This document shows, piece by piece, positions 26,086 to 35,941 of a DNA stretch of 64,000 nucleotides. The notes below the pieces were generated by a model. It made no database searches. It worked only from the letters and a program-made list of their open reading frames with translations, and had not been told where the DNA came from. Source of the stretch: Methanoregulaceae archaeon PtaB.Bin056 (lineage in GTDB: Archaea > Halobacteriota > Methanomicrobia > Methanomicrobiales > Methanospirillaceae); the NCBI GenBank assembly GCA_002067095.1, contig MVQD01000106.1, forward strand, positions 186,001 through 250,000, given 5' to 3'. Each line of letters opens with the position of its first letter. Within the stretch, counting starts at the first letter, position 1. The position numbers and the translations under genes were made by a program.

Positions 26086-26284
26086 ATGAATAAAGTATGC
26101 ATGCGGATCATTACAAGCATATCGTAATTTATGAGGCAGGGACCCAATTCACTGGAGTGCATTCTGGACTTATGTCTCATATCCCTGCCAGCCAGGAGTG
26201 GGGATTCCCCGGGTATAAGGCGGGACTGATCCAAAATTATATGAGAATTGATCATTGAGATGTGTGATAACAGGGTCAGCCTCT

Positions 26285-26497
26285 ATGGACGCCGGGGATT
26301 TGGAGAAGTACGTGGAGAGGCTCGAGCAGAGAGTCGAGATCCTCGCAAAAGAGAATGCAGCCCTTACCATGACACTTAACAAGATAATGAGGGAGAACCT
26401 GAAATATAAGTCGGAAATAAAGAACCTTGAGAAGAAACTGTCTTTGATGGATGCAGATACTCCCGTTCGCTTCGATCCGAAGGTGCAGGAGTATTGA
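26285..26497 (+). CDS. Short coiled-coil protein upstream of polymerase IV
   Basis: About 70 residues, almost all one heptad-repeat helix (LEKYVERLEQRVEILAKENA...), ending DADTPVRFDPKVQEY. It resembles the N-terminal coiled coil of the proteasome-activating nucleotidase PAN, which has a similar Leu and Glu pattern, but there is no OB or AAA domain. The ATG at 26285 is chosen; a start at 26255 would add ten residues. The end lies close before the DinB gene. Function unknown. Confidence 0.55.
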   Translation: MDAGDLEKYVERLEQRVEILAKENAALTMTLNKIMRENLKYKSEIKNLEKKLSLMDADTPVRFDPKVQEY

Positions 26498-26553
26498 GAG
26501 ACCATGTCCCCGGCCCACCCCTTGAACCAATGCTGCAGAACCACTCCCCAGGA

Positions 26554-27654
26554 ATGAACCTGACCAAAGGTAAATGCCACGACCATCGCATCATCCTCCA
26601 CGTGGACATGGACAGTTTTTATGCATCGGTGGAGATGCGCGAGAATCCGGACCTTGCCGGAAAGCCGGTCATAATCGGGGCCAATCCCAGAGAAGGCAGC
26701 GGGCGGGGTGTCGTATGCACCTGCTCATACGAGGCCAGGAAGTACGGAGTCCGTTCCGCGATGCCCATCTCGCATGCATATCAGCTCTGCCCTCATGGGA
26801 TATTTCTGCCCCCGCGTTTCCCAGTGTACACCAGGGCATCAGAAAGGGTAATGGCCATTCTGCGGGGATATGCTGAACGGTTCGAGCAGGTGAGTATTGA
26901 CGAAGCCTATCTCGACCTCTCATGCCTTGGAGACTTCTTGCATGCAGAGGGGGTCGCACGGGAGATCAAGAAAAAAATCCTCTCCAGTGAGCAACTTAGC
27001 TGTTCCATAGGAATCGGCCCGGGAAAGGTAGTGGCAAAGATCGCGTCCGACATGCAGAAACCCGGAGGACTGGTCGTGATCACCCCTGAACGGATTAAGG
27101 AGATTCTCTTCCCGCTCCCGGCATCCAGGATCCCAGGAGTAGGTAAAAAGACTGGAGAGGCCCTCATGCAGAGAGGTATCTTTACCATAGGAGATCTCGC
27201 AGAGGCAGATATCCAGATACTCATGGGGATACTGGGAAAATGGGCTGTCCCGCTCCAGGAACTGGCGCAAGGAATCGATGATTCAGAGGTGAGGGAGCAT
27301 TCTGAAAGCAAGTCAGTGAGCAGGGAGATCACCTTTGACACCGATATAGACTCTCCAGGGGTTATATTTGAGACGCTGGAAGGCATGGCCCGCGATCTTG
27401 CCGGAGACCTTGCAGAACGAAACCTCTTTGCCCGGACTGTGACCGTGAAGATAAGGTTCTCAGATTTCGCGACGTTCAGCAGGTCACGCTCGCTTCCATG
27501 CCCTACCAGGGATATGCGTGCTATCCTCTCGGCCGCAAGGGATCTTGCCCTTCCGCTTGTCTCGAAGAACAGTATCAGGCTCGCGGGGCTCCGGCTCTCA
27601 TCCCTCACACATGTCGATCGGAATCAGAAGACAATTGGGGAATTTTGCGGGTGA
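26554..27654 (+). CDS. dinB: DNA polymerase IV (Y-family)
   Basis: This translesion polymerase of about 366 residues has the first catalytic motif in HVDMDSFYASVE and the second in SIDEAYLDLS. It also has the helix-hairpin-helix-like thumb segment IPGVGKKTGEALMQRG and a C-terminal little-finger domain. It copies damaged DNA without proofreading. I place the start at the ATG at 26554; two earlier in-frame starts (26530 and 26494) would add residues without family character. It may share a transcript with the small coiled-coil gene. Confidence 0.93.
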   Translation: MNLTKGKCHDHRIILHVDMDSFYASVEMRENPDLAGKPVIIGANPREGSGRGVVCTCSYEARKYGVRSAMPISHAYQLCPHGIFLPPRFPVYTRASERVMAILRGYAERFEQVSIDEAYLDLSCLGDFLHAEGVAREIKKKILSSEQLSCSIGIGPGKVVAKIASDMQKPGGLVVITPERIKEILFPLPASRIPGVGKKTGEALMQRGIFTIGDLAEADIQILMGILGKWAVPLQELAQGIDDSEVREHSESKSVSREITFDTDIDSPGVIFETLEGMARDLAGDLAERNLFARTVTVKIRFSDFATFSRSRSLPCPTRDMRAILSAARDLALPLVSKNSIRLAGLRLSSLTHVDRNQKTIGEFCG

Positions 27655-27761
27655 AGCAGGAAGAGCGGGACTGGGGGGGCTATACCACTGTGTGCCGCCC
27701 AGGTGAGTAATGGCACGAAAAAAGTATTGAGGGAGTTTCCTGCTGGGAGACCCTCTGACTG

Positions 27762-28163
27762 CTACAGGACACACGACACTGAGAACACAAACTTCTCTAT
27801 CATTCCTGATGCGGTCACCTTCTGGTGATACTCGATCATGGAAGATACCCCGTTTGCGTTCCCCTGCATGGAATTCTGATTCACCCAGGCAGATACGGTA
27901 CCCTGTGCGTAAGGACGAGGCAAAGAAACGGAACCTATATGGTCCGTGATACCTTGAGCAGTGGTCAAATCTCCTTCCTTTTGAAGGGACGATAGGGTGC
28001 ATAAGGAGTAGAGATCGTCCAGGGATCGGGGGGATTCCAGTTGCGGGTCATAGACGGAATTTTCCTGGAAATCAGTGACCACTGAAGCTCCTGCGGGGAA
28101 AAGAATCCCGACGCATATCAGAATGAATCCTGACAGTACGAGGTTCCGGTTCAGGTACTCCAA
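27762..28163 (-). CDS. Secreted or membrane-anchored protein, unknown
   Basis: This 133-residue protein begins at a TTG placed 8 nt after a near-perfect AGGAGGTGA ribosome site. The N-terminus has a hydrophobic segment (NLVLSGFILICVGILFPAGA) that acts as a signal or anchor. The outside part is Ser-, Gln- and Val-rich, with no Cys motif except near the end. I recognise no family. The upstream in-frame start at 28205 lacks a ribosome site. Confidence 0.6.
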   Translation of the reverse strand: MEYLNRNLVLSGFILICVGILFPAGASVVTDFQENSVYDPQLESPRSLDDLYSLCTLSSLQKEGDLTTAQGITDHIGSVSLPRPYAQGTVSAWVNQNSMQGNANGVSSMIEYHQKVTASGMIEKFVFSVSCVL

Positions 28164-28387
28164 TGTGTGTTCACCTCCTACATCTTTACGTTCGGGAAAA
28201 AGCACGCGTGATCAGGCCACATTCCGTGCGGGTATGGCCGACCTGCCTTTCCCGGGCGACAGGTGGCGGGTATGCACTTTCCTGGCGCCAATGAGTGATA
28301 TACGGTTAGCGGTATTTATAATAATTGAACCGGGGGGTTTACATCATTGGAAGTCCCTGCCAGGCAAAAGACTAAAAACTCCCTGTG

Positions 28388-28900
28388 ATGAAATCCTCAT
28401 ATATGGCGGGGCAAATTTCCAGGAAAGAGGATGCTGCGGCATTAAACGAGCTTCGGCAATACCTGCAGGAGATCGATGTCTCCATCGTGAAGGAGTTCGA
28501 TGAGGGAGAGTTCCGTGGATTCTGGGTGAAATTCGGTGATTTTCCAATTCTCATCGAGAACCAGAAGGGAAAGAGTTACTTCATCGTGGCATTCCAGATC
28601 ACACTCCCCAACGGACCGGAACTGGATGTACTGAATGGCTATTATGAGAAGAAGGATCCTCATTTTATCTTCGCACTGACAAAAGCATTCACCTCGCCCC
28701 TCACTGGGTTTTCACGGATCCTCGAAAACGGAAAGGTGGTGGGGTTCACCCTTTCCCGGTATATTTATCCGTTTTACGAAGACTTCTGCGTAAAAGACCT
28801 TGACAGGGCTCTTCAGGCAGTGGCGAGCCAGGGCGCAGAAGGTATCGCATTCCTCAAGACGATACTCCCTGCACACACTGAACCCGGAGGGGGTGACTGA
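28388..28900 (+). CDS. Hypothetical cytoplasmic protein, 170 residues
   Basis: This alpha/beta protein has good coding character: a helical N-terminus (KEDAAALNELRQYLQEIDVS), strands around FRGFWVKFGDFPILIENQK, and an acidic surface. Size and pattern recall small chaperone-like folds, but I do not recognise the family. It stands alone, divergent from the TTG-initiated membrane protein. Confidence 0.6.
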   Translation: MKSSYMAGQISRKEDAAALNELRQYLQEIDVSIVKEFDEGEFRGFWVKFGDFPILIENQKGKSYFIVAFQITLPNGPELDVLNGYYEKKDPHFIFALTKAFTSPLTGFSRILENGKVVGFTLSRYIYPFYEDFCVKDLDRALQAVASQGAEGIAFLKTILPAHTEPGGGD

Positions 28901-29107
28901 ATGGTATTAAAAAGACCCTTTTATCGATCCTTTCTCAAGGGTAATCAAGCACGATCAATCTCCCTTCGGATATCCCCACCAGCTCGAAAAAAACCTTATC
29001 TGGGAAATACTTTTTTTCCATCCTGAAAATCCGTGGTCATTCTCTTTCCAGTATTTCCCGAATGAATGAGGAGTTTCGCACTAATTTAAAAGAAATTGGG
29101 TTTTTTC

Positions 29108-32100
29108 CTATCTTACGTATACCTTCCTTGACGAGGTGCTGCTCCCTGCCGCGTTCTCTGCGGTGAGGGTGACCGTATAGGTTCCTGGAGTGGTATATGT
29201 GTGGGACGGGTTCCTGATAGTCGAGGTCCCACCGTCACCAAAGTCCCAGTTCCAGGAGACCGGAGCGTTGAAGGACATATCGGTTAACTGGACGGTCATG
29301 GGTGCAAACCCGATGCTTTTGCTCATCATGAAAAAGGAGATGGGGGCTCGACCCGGCACCAGTGGGGCAGCAGGCGTTTGGGTGACTGTAGGCGAGGCAG
29401 TCCCCGAAGGGGTGGTGGCGGGAGTGAACACCGGGGAGGCTGTCCTCACCCAGACATAGGCCGAGTTGGAACTGCTCCCTCCATAGTTGAGGACTTTTAG
29501 GGTGACAGTATACGTCCCGGTTCCTGTATAGGTGTGCACAGGGCTCTGCTCAGTGGAGGTGGTCCCATCCCCAAAGTCCCACATCCATGCGAGCGGCGCC
29601 CCCATCGAGCGGTCGGTGAAGGAGACGGTCAGGGGAGCAACACCCGCCATGGGCCTCATCGTGAAGAATGCAATGGGGGGTGATCCTGACGGCAACACAT
29701 GGATATATCCTGGCTTCGTCGATGTCTCCTGGCCCGCGGCGTTGCCCGCCGTCAGTGAGACAGTGTAGGTGCCGGGGAAGGCATAGGTGTGCTCGATATC
29801 CGCGCTCTCATTGCTCCACACGGTCGTTCCATCCCCGAAGTCCCACCAGCGTGAAGTGACAATGCCTGTCGACGTGTCGGTGAAAGCGACGTTGACTGGC
29901 GCATTCCCCGACAGCGGAGTGCCCTCGAAGTTGGGAACAGGGGGCACGGATGGTTGCGTGACATTGATGCAGTCGATTGTCGTGGTGGTGTTGCTCCCGT
30001 ACTGGCTGTTGACTGTCAGTGTTACGTTGTAGAGGCCCGGATTTGTGTAGGTATGGGTGGTCCAGGGATAGTCCTTCGTTTCTGTCGTCCCATCGCCAAA
30101 GTCCCATACCCATTCGTCGTAATAATACCACCACGGGATGTATCCATCAAATTCCACTTCGAGAGGTGCATCTCCACTCGATGGATATGGATAGAACGAA
30201 GCGACGGGAGGCGGCGGCGACACCTGTATATAGTCGACCTTTTCTATCGTGTCGCTCTCCCCGGTCCTGCTGACGGTGAGGCTGATGGAGTAGTTTCCTG
30301 GGGACTCGTAGACCATTACGGGATTTTTCTCGGACGACACCTGGCCGGGATAGTAGGGAAGAGCGCTGGTCTCGACTGCGCCATTCAGGACGTAGTAATA
30401 TCCACTCTCGAAACTCCAGAACCATGAACTGGGATTTCCTTCTGAAGCGTCGAAAAACTGAACAGAGAGCGGGGCTATCCCGCTTGTGATATTGGAGGTG
30501 AAGTCAGCCTTGAGCGGGGTGATGCCCCCGACAGTGATGTATCCCTCTTTCGTTTCGGTGCTGCTTCCGCCTGCATTGGTGGTGGTGAGGCTCACGTTGT
30601 AAGTGCCCTCACCAGCAAAGGTATGCACGGGGTTTTTATCAGTCGATGTCTCGCCATCCCCGAAGTCCCATGCATAGGAGAGAGGTGGGGAGCCGGTTGA
30701 CTGGTCTATGAAACTGACGGCCAAGGGTGCAACCCCGTCTCTTGGTGTGGCAGTAAAGCCTGCGACAGGAGGAGGAGGTGACCAGTTGCCGATGTAATCG
30801 GTCCTCTCTACCGTATCTGACAGGCCATTTGCCGATACAGTGAGCGAAACGGTGTAGACCCCGGCCTCCATGTAAGTATGTACCACTTCACGGTCGCTGC
30901 TGGTTGAGGTGGTGCCATCCCCAAAATCCCACAGGTATGAGAGGTTCTCAAAATATCCTCCATACGACCACTGGTAAAAGGTCACGGTCAGCGGAAACGA
31001 CCCATCCCTTGGCCATCCTTCAAAATCAGCCTCGGGCGGGTGGGGGGACACCGAGATGTAGTCAGTCTTTGTCTCGGTATCGCTGCCGAATTCGTTTGCT
31101 ACTGTCAGGGAGACTGTATAGTTCCCGGGTTCTTGATACCCGTGCCATGCCCATGGATATGTGCTGTTCGATCCGTCTCCGAAATCCCATAAATATGATG
31201 TGGGGTTGCCTGTCGAGAGGTCTACGAAATCGACGTACTGGTTGGTGTAGATCTCAGTTTCGCTGGCATTGAAGTCGGCGTGCGGGGCTTCTCCGGCCGT
31301 GATACATTCCGGGACCTCGATTGAATCGGTGCCGTAACTGTTGGAGACCGTGAGGTTCACGGTGTAGATCCCGGCGGATTCATAGGTATGTACCGGGTTC
31401 TGGTCGTTCGAGGTATTCCCGTCCCCAAAGTCCCAGGCCCATGATGTCGGTGTCCCAGTGGAGAGATCGGTGAAGTTGACGACAAGCGGGGTCACTCCAA
31501 AGTCCGGTACGGCAGAGAAATCAGCCACGGGATAGCGCTGCAGGACCTGGATGTAATTCACCTTGGTCGTCGTATTGGTCCCACCAGAAGTGCTGGCAGT
31601 GAGGGTCACCGTGTAATTACCCGGGCTTTGATAGGTATGGGAAGGGCTCTGTAGTGGTGAGATCCCGCCATCACCGAATTGCCATTGCCAGGTGGTTGGA
31701 TTTCCAAGCGACGTATCGTGGAACTGGACCGTGAGCGGCTCTCCGCCCGATGTCGGGACAGCCATGAAATCTACAATGGGGACTTCGTTGAACACACGGA
31801 TGTAGTTGGTCCTGGTGGTGGTATTGTCCCCCCCGTCATTCTCGACGGTCAGCGTGACCGAATACGTCCCTGGTGTTGTATATACGTGTACAGGGCTTTC
31901 ATCACCGGAGGTCGCGCCATCACCGAATGTCCATGCCCGGCTGGTGATATCTTCGCCGGAGGACTCATCAGTAAAGAGGACTGGGAGGGGGGCAACCCCT
32001 GCGGTGGTATTTGCAGAGAACGATGCAACGGGAGGTACATTGGTGACCGTGATATAATGTACAGCGGATGTGGTGTTGCTTCCCCCATCGTTGGCGACCA

Positions 32101-32623
32101 CAAGGCTCACATTATAGGAACCGGGTGTGTGATAGGTGTGAAGAGGATTCGAATCACTGGAAGTGTTTCCATCGCCAAAGTCCCACAGGTAAGTGGTCAC
32201 TATACCAGTGGAGGTATCCGTGAATTGAACAGGCAGGGGGATATGGCCTGAGAGGGGTGCAGCCGTGAACCCGGCCACGGGAGGCGTGTTGGTAACGAGG
32301 ATATACCCTGGCTTTTCCAGTGTGTTGCTCCCCGTGCTGTTCGCAACTGTGAGGGTGACTGTGTAGTTACCTGGAACGGTATACTGGTGGAGTGGATGCT
32401 GCAGATTGGTGGAAGTGTTGTCACCAAAATACCAGAGCCATGAGGTGACAAGGCCGGCGGATGTGTCATTGAACTGTACATTGAGCGGGTGTGGACCGGT
32501 GAGGGGCGATGCGGTAAAGTTCGCCTGGAGGACGTCCGCGCTCACAGGGGCAAGCACTGCGGTCATGATGAGCAGGGCAGCCAGAAGGGGTATTTTTACA
32601 CTGATGAGAGGAGAATGTTTCAT
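29108..32623 (-). CDS. Surface protein with 13 PKD repeats
   Basis: This exported protein has 1171 residues: a signal peptide (about 1-29, IPLLAALLIMTAVLAPVSA), then thirteen PKD beta-sandwich domains of about 80 residues. Each has the W-x-FGDG-x-(S/T) motif followed by Y-x-PG-x-Y-x-V-x-L-T-V. A Thr/Pro linker (PATTPSGTASPTVTQTP) precedes the last repeat. There is no membrane anchor at the C-terminus. Such proteins are probably cell-envelope or adhesion proteins of methanogens. Repeats 7, 9 and 10 carry insertions. Confidence 0.92.
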   Translation of the reverse strand: MKHSPLISVKIPLLAALLIMTAVLAPVSADVLQANFTASPLTGPHPLNVQFNDTSAGLVTSWLWYFGDNTSTNLQHPLHQYTVPGNYTVTLTVANSTGSNTLEKPGYILVTNTPPVAGFTAAPLSGHIPLPVQFTDTSTGIVTTYLWDFGDGNTSSDSNPLHTYHTPGSYNVSLVVANDGGSNTTSAVHYITVTNVPPVASFSANTTAGVAPLPVLFTDESSGEDITSRAWTFGDGATSGDESPVHVYTTPGTYSVTLTVENDGGDNTTTRTNYIRVFNEVPIVDFMAVPTSGGEPLTVQFHDTSLGNPTTWQWQFGDGGISPLQSPSHTYQSPGNYTVTLTASTSGGTNTTTKVNYIQVLQRYPVADFSAVPDFGVTPLVVNFTDLSTGTPTSWAWDFGDGNTSNDQNPVHTYESAGIYTVNLTVSNSYGTDSIEVPECITAGEAPHADFNASETEIYTNQYVDFVDLSTGNPTSYLWDFGDGSNSTYPWAWHGYQEPGNYTVSLTVANEFGSDTETKTDYISVSPHPPEADFEGWPRDGSFPLTVTFYQWSYGGYFENLSYLWDFGDGTTSTSSDREVVHTYMEAGVYTVSLTVSANGLSDTVERTDYIGNWSPPPPVAGFTATPRDGVAPLAVSFIDQSTGSPPLSYAWDFGDGETSTDKNPVHTFAGEGTYNVSLTTTNAGGSSTETKEGYITVGGITPLKADFTSNITSGIAPLSVQFFDASEGNPSSWFWSFESGYYYVLNGAVETSALPYYPGQVSSEKNPVMVYESPGNYSISLTVSRTGESDTIEKVDYIQVSPPPPVASFYPYPSSGDAPLEVEFDGYIPWWYYYDEWVWDFGDGTTETKDYPWTTHTYTNPGLYNVTLTVNSQYGSNTTTTIDCINVTQPSVPPVPNFEGTPLSGNAPVNVAFTDTSTGIVTSRWWDFGDGTTVWSNESADIEHTYAFPGTYTVSLTAGNAAGQETSTKPGYIHVLPSGSPPIAFFTMRPMAGVAPLTVSFTDRSMGAPLAWMWDFGDGTTSTEQSPVHTYTGTGTYTVTLKVLNYGGSSSNSAYVWVRTASPVFTPATTPSGTASPTVTQTPAAPLVPGRAPISFFMMSKSIGFAPMTVQLTDMSFNAPVSWNWDFGDGGTSTIRNPSHTYTTPGTYTVTLTAENAAGSSTSSRKVYVR

Positions 32624-32893
32624 ACGAGATCATCCCGGAGTGTACACTCGGAGGATGTGAGGGTTGAAACCACCAGGCATGAACTCAAGCCAGGGGCTCC
32701 TCATACGCACTGCCTCTGAATGCCACCTTATACTGTGAGAATACATGGTTTCATTATATAAACATTTCTGTGAGCAGGGTTCCTGTATCTCCGATCAACA
32801 TACCCGGAAATGAGTGAAAAGCCAATTCCTTTTTGGTTTTTTTGGCTGTTCAGAGGGAATACCTTAAATATCGGAGAATGAACCATCTCATTG

Positions 32894-33511
32894 ATGGTGG
32901 AGATGGATCTGCTGGAGAGTGCCAGGCGGGCAAAAAATCTGGGAAAGCATGAAGATGCAATAATTGCGTATTCAAAAGCCCTGGAAGCGACACCTCATGA
33001 TACTTCGATCCTCGAGGCAATGGGGGATATTTATTACGAGATGGGGAGGCACGAGGAAGCACTGAATGTCTACGAAGAGGCGCTGAAACAGGAACCCCAC
33101 AACCTTATGGTCCTCTTCAAGAAGGGCTATACGCTTCGGAAGATCCACCGGTGTGAAGAAGCGATACAATGCTTCGATATCGCGCTTTCGGTCAATCCCG
33201 GGTTTCTCTATGCCCTCAATGACAGGGGTTACTGCCTGAACGAACTGGGGCGCTATGAAGAGGCACTGAAATGCTTCGACCGCTCCCTCGCCCTCTCTCC
33301 CAGGAATATCAGGGTCATCGCGAGCAAGGGAATTGCACTTCGCGAACTCTGCAGGCTGGAGGAGTCTCTCGAATGCTTCAATCGCGCGCTCGAGCTGAAC
33401 GCAGTGAACGCATTTGTCTACTACCAGAAATCGCTCACACTCCGACAGATGGGCAGGGCGCGTGAGGCAGACGAGTGCCTAAAAAGGATCAATTTCCCCT
33501 GGACCCGGTAA
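32894..33511 (+). CDS. Tetratricopeptide repeat protein
   Basis: This 205-residue protein is made of about six 34-residue TPR units, with the usual consensus positions in AKNLGKHEDAIIAYSKALEA, GRHEEALNVYEEALKQEP and GRYEEALKCFDRSLALSP. It would be a cytoplasmic scaffold for protein contacts; the partner is not evident. ATGs at 32894 and 32903 are both possible starts. A decayed TPR fragment on the opposite strand at 35.7 kb suggests the family has several copies locally. Confidence 0.88.
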   Translation: MVEMDLLESARRAKNLGKHEDAIIAYSKALEATPHDTSILEAMGDIYYEMGRHEEALNVYEEALKQEPHNLMVLFKKGYTLRKIHRCEEAIQCFDIALSVNPGFLYALNDRGYCLNELGRYEEALKCFDRSLALSPRNIRVIASKGIALRELCRLEESLECFNRALELNAVNAFVYYQKSLTLRQMGRAREADECLKRINFPWTR

Positions 33512-33624
33512 GACATCAGACGCATCATTGTCGCAAAAGTTGATGAAAGGGACGAAGGGTGCGGGCGTTCCAAGCGACACATAAATTTTCATCGTGAAGT
33601 GTATCAGAAAAATATCAAACACCC

Positions 33625-33705
33625 ATGAACCGTATTCTGATTGGACTCTTCATCGCAGTCTTTTTCGTCGCAATCTGCAGCTGCACGAAGAGGGGCCGAG
33701 GATAA
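33625..33705 (+). pseudogene. Truncated lipoprotein remnant
   Basis: An ATG opens a textbook lipoprotein signal peptide (MNRILIGLFIAVFFVAICSC) with a Cys after a short hydrophobic core, but a stop follows after 26 codons. A shifted frame stays open to 33901 and contains several Cys residues, consistent with a frameshift in a former small lipoprotein. I do not recognise the family, and a genuine 26-residue peptide is not excluded. Confidence 0.35.
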
Positions 33706-34328
33706 GACCGGGTGCATGAGGAAGGGGAAGAGCAGATTCCAGGTATGCCCGGGCATTGCTGGCAGTAAAGACCTTCATGAAGAATGCCTTCTTCCTGCTC
33801 TGGGCATAGGATGTCACGACAGGTCGAGAGTATATCCACCATCAGTAGGAGAACCGCAGTGTACTGGTGGATCTCTCCCACGAGAGGGTCAGGGGAGCTG
33901 AGTCTGAGGGTGGAGATGCAATGAAAGGGATAATGCGGGGTCCTTGTTTATGAAACAGCGCGGGAAGGCATCCGGGCGTTCCTGCAAGGACACTGGATTC
34001 GATTTCCCGCTCATCCGGCTTTTAATGGTAAGTTACTGTGAGCGGGGCGTTCTCCGTCTCCAATTCAGGGTCAATGCCACAAAGGGGAATACTGCCGGGG
34101 CATAATTCCCTGGGCCCAAGACTATGGATTTGATGGGACAGAGGGCAACATATCGACAGATAACCGGGGAGAGAGAACAGACCATGATGCAGGGATCGCC
34201 CTGCGTCACATCACTTTTTGTTGCAGGGAGGCCTTACCCTTTTTAAATGATCCCCGTGGCATGGAGCAATCCCCCAATCATCCTCTCTTCTCCACTGGTC
34301 CATCATGTAACAGAAAAGGGAAATCCCT
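33706..34328. other. Gene-poor intergenic stretch
   Basis: The first 200 nt may be the shifted tail of the lipoprotein remnant. The remainder, to the end of the nitrogenase-like gene, shows no convincing ORF, tRNA or repeat. Confidence 0.45.
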
Positions 34329-35492
34329 TCAGATACGCGATCGGATATTTTCCCCGATCATCCGAAGCACGCAAGATCCGCCCTCGGGGCCGGCAGTCAG
34401 GAGGCTCCCGTGCATGACGTCAATAAGTGGGATTCCAAGTTTCGCGGCGATAGGCCGCTCCATGAGTCCTCCCAGCACAAGGTCTATCCGGTGTGCTCTC
34501 ATGGCATCCTCTATCTCGTCCCACCGCGGAGAGATCAAGACCGTGCATCCATCACCTGCCGCTTTCTTCACCTCATCGGCGAAAGTGTTCCCGAAATCGA
34601 GCACGATTACCGAGGGGGAAATACCATGTGAAGAGAGGAACCGTGCGAGGGCTATCGCCCTTGTGGGTCCGGAGAAGAGTGCGATCCTTGCCATGTGAGG
34701 GATTTGAGTCTCTCCTGCAGCAGGTTCAGGGATATCCGGGGCTGTTGAAATTCCGAGTGCGGAGGCGACATCTTGGAGGAATTCGCGGCTCAGCCCTGCT
34801 CCGACAGGGTAGACTGTCCTGATGAACGGTGTCCCGAACCTCTGTTGAAGAAGCAATGCAGCCTGCATGCCTGCGGTCTCGCAGATTACAATATTCAGTG
34901 ATGCAGCGCCAATCCTGCGGATCTGGTCGAGGGTTGCACCTGCAGGCATCACCACTCTCACAGTGAGACCGAGCAGTAAGAGAAGGCGGCGAATCTCCTG
35001 GAGGTCGGGCCCGGCCCTGAGCATCCCGATGAGGTTTACGGTCCGGGGTTCAATCGATGCTGCGGGATCCGCGACCTCTGAGATGATGGCTACCAGGGTC
35101 TGTGCATACCCGGCCGTAAATTCGCTGGAAAACCCACCCGCCTCGATGCCGATTACTTTTGCCCTCGTCCTTGCAATCCGGCAGGCGTTCTGGACATCCT
35201 CGCCGATGATTCCTGACGCGCAGCAGGAGAGGACAACAATCATTTCCGCACCCTTGTGGGAATCAAGATCTTCGATGGCCTCTTTCAACCGTTCCTCTGC
35301 GCCAAAGACCACGTCGTGTTCATCCATGCAGGTGCAATAGACCGGGCAATGGCAGTCCCCGCGCAGACCCAGGATATAGTTGACGTGGTACACGCACCCT
35401 TTCGGCCCATGCACGAGGATGACCGTGTCTTTTATCGTTGCCGCTGCCTTGATCGCACCAAAAAGGCTGCAGGTGAGGCGGGGGATCTCCAT
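34329..35492 (-). CDS. Orphan nitrogenase component 1-like protein
   Basis: This 387-residue protein belongs to the NifD/NifE/CfbD oxidoreductase superfamily. Counted from an in-frame start at 35516, it has cysteines at 16, 41 (GPKGC) and 98-99 (VLSCC), which correspond to cluster-binding positions. An unusual CHCPVYCTC run is at 55-63. The start used here is the ATG at 35492 (MEIPRLTCSL). No NifH-like or second component gene is near, and it differs clearly from CfbD at 52.2 kb. The substrate is unknown; a metallocluster or tetrapyrrole reduction is the family's usual chemistry. Confidence 0.75.
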   Translation of the reverse strand: MEIPRLTCSLFGAIKAAATIKDTVILVHGPKGCVYHVNYILGLRGDCHCPVYCTCMDEHDVVFGAEERLKEAIEDLDSHKGAEMIVVLSCCASGIIGEDVQNACRIARTRAKVIGIEAGGFSSEFTAGYAQTLVAIISEVADPAASIEPRTVNLIGMLRAGPDLQEIRRLLLLLGLTVRVVMPAGATLDQIRRIGAASLNIVICETAGMQAALLLQQRFGTPFIRTVYPVGAGLSREFLQDVASALGISTAPDIPEPAAGETQIPHMARIALFSGPTRAIALARFLSSHGISPSVIVLDFGNTFADEVKKAAGDGCTVLISPRWDEIEDAMRAHRIDLVLGGLMERPIAAKLGIPLIDVMHGSLLTAGPEGGSCVLRMIGENIRSRI

Positions 35493-35666
35493 CGCGAGCC
35501 TCGAACCAGGGAACACAGAAGGGTATGGGAAAGGGATGGATGTTATAGTTACTTGTTGCAGGGATTTGGCCGGGTCATATCAAGTTGGATGGAGAGGTCG
35601 CGTGGCACTCAACAGGACCTTTCTCGATACACCTCCCTCACCGGATCCCAACTTACCAGATCTTCT

Positions 35667-35842
35667 TCATGCTGACCCTCGAGTCGGAGCATTCCCTGCC
35701 CTTTCCAGTATCTCCATGGCTTCCCTGTATCGGCCAACCCGCGGAAGGGAGAGCCCCTTCCTCTGGAAGGCTGCGGCATGGTCCGGGTCAGGAAAAAGCG
35801 CCATACCGGGCATTTCAATGGCCTCACCGCCCTTAAAAAAAT
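35667..35842 (-). pseudogene. TPR gene remnant
   Basis: The minus-strand frame reads as TPR sequence, with GGEAIEM, then FPDPDHAAAFQRKGLSLPRV and GRYREAMEILERA. It then falls out of frame at GNAPTRGSA and a stop. There is no start codon or ribosome site at the beginning. It looks like one and a half repeats surviving from a larger gene. Confidence 0.5.
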
Positions 35843-35941
35843 CACATGGTTCTCGTCAAGACACAAAGATACAAAAAGAACATCGCGGATGCGATTTTCA
35901 TAGTGACCGCCTATGACTGCCCTGCGGTCGAGCATAAGGAA

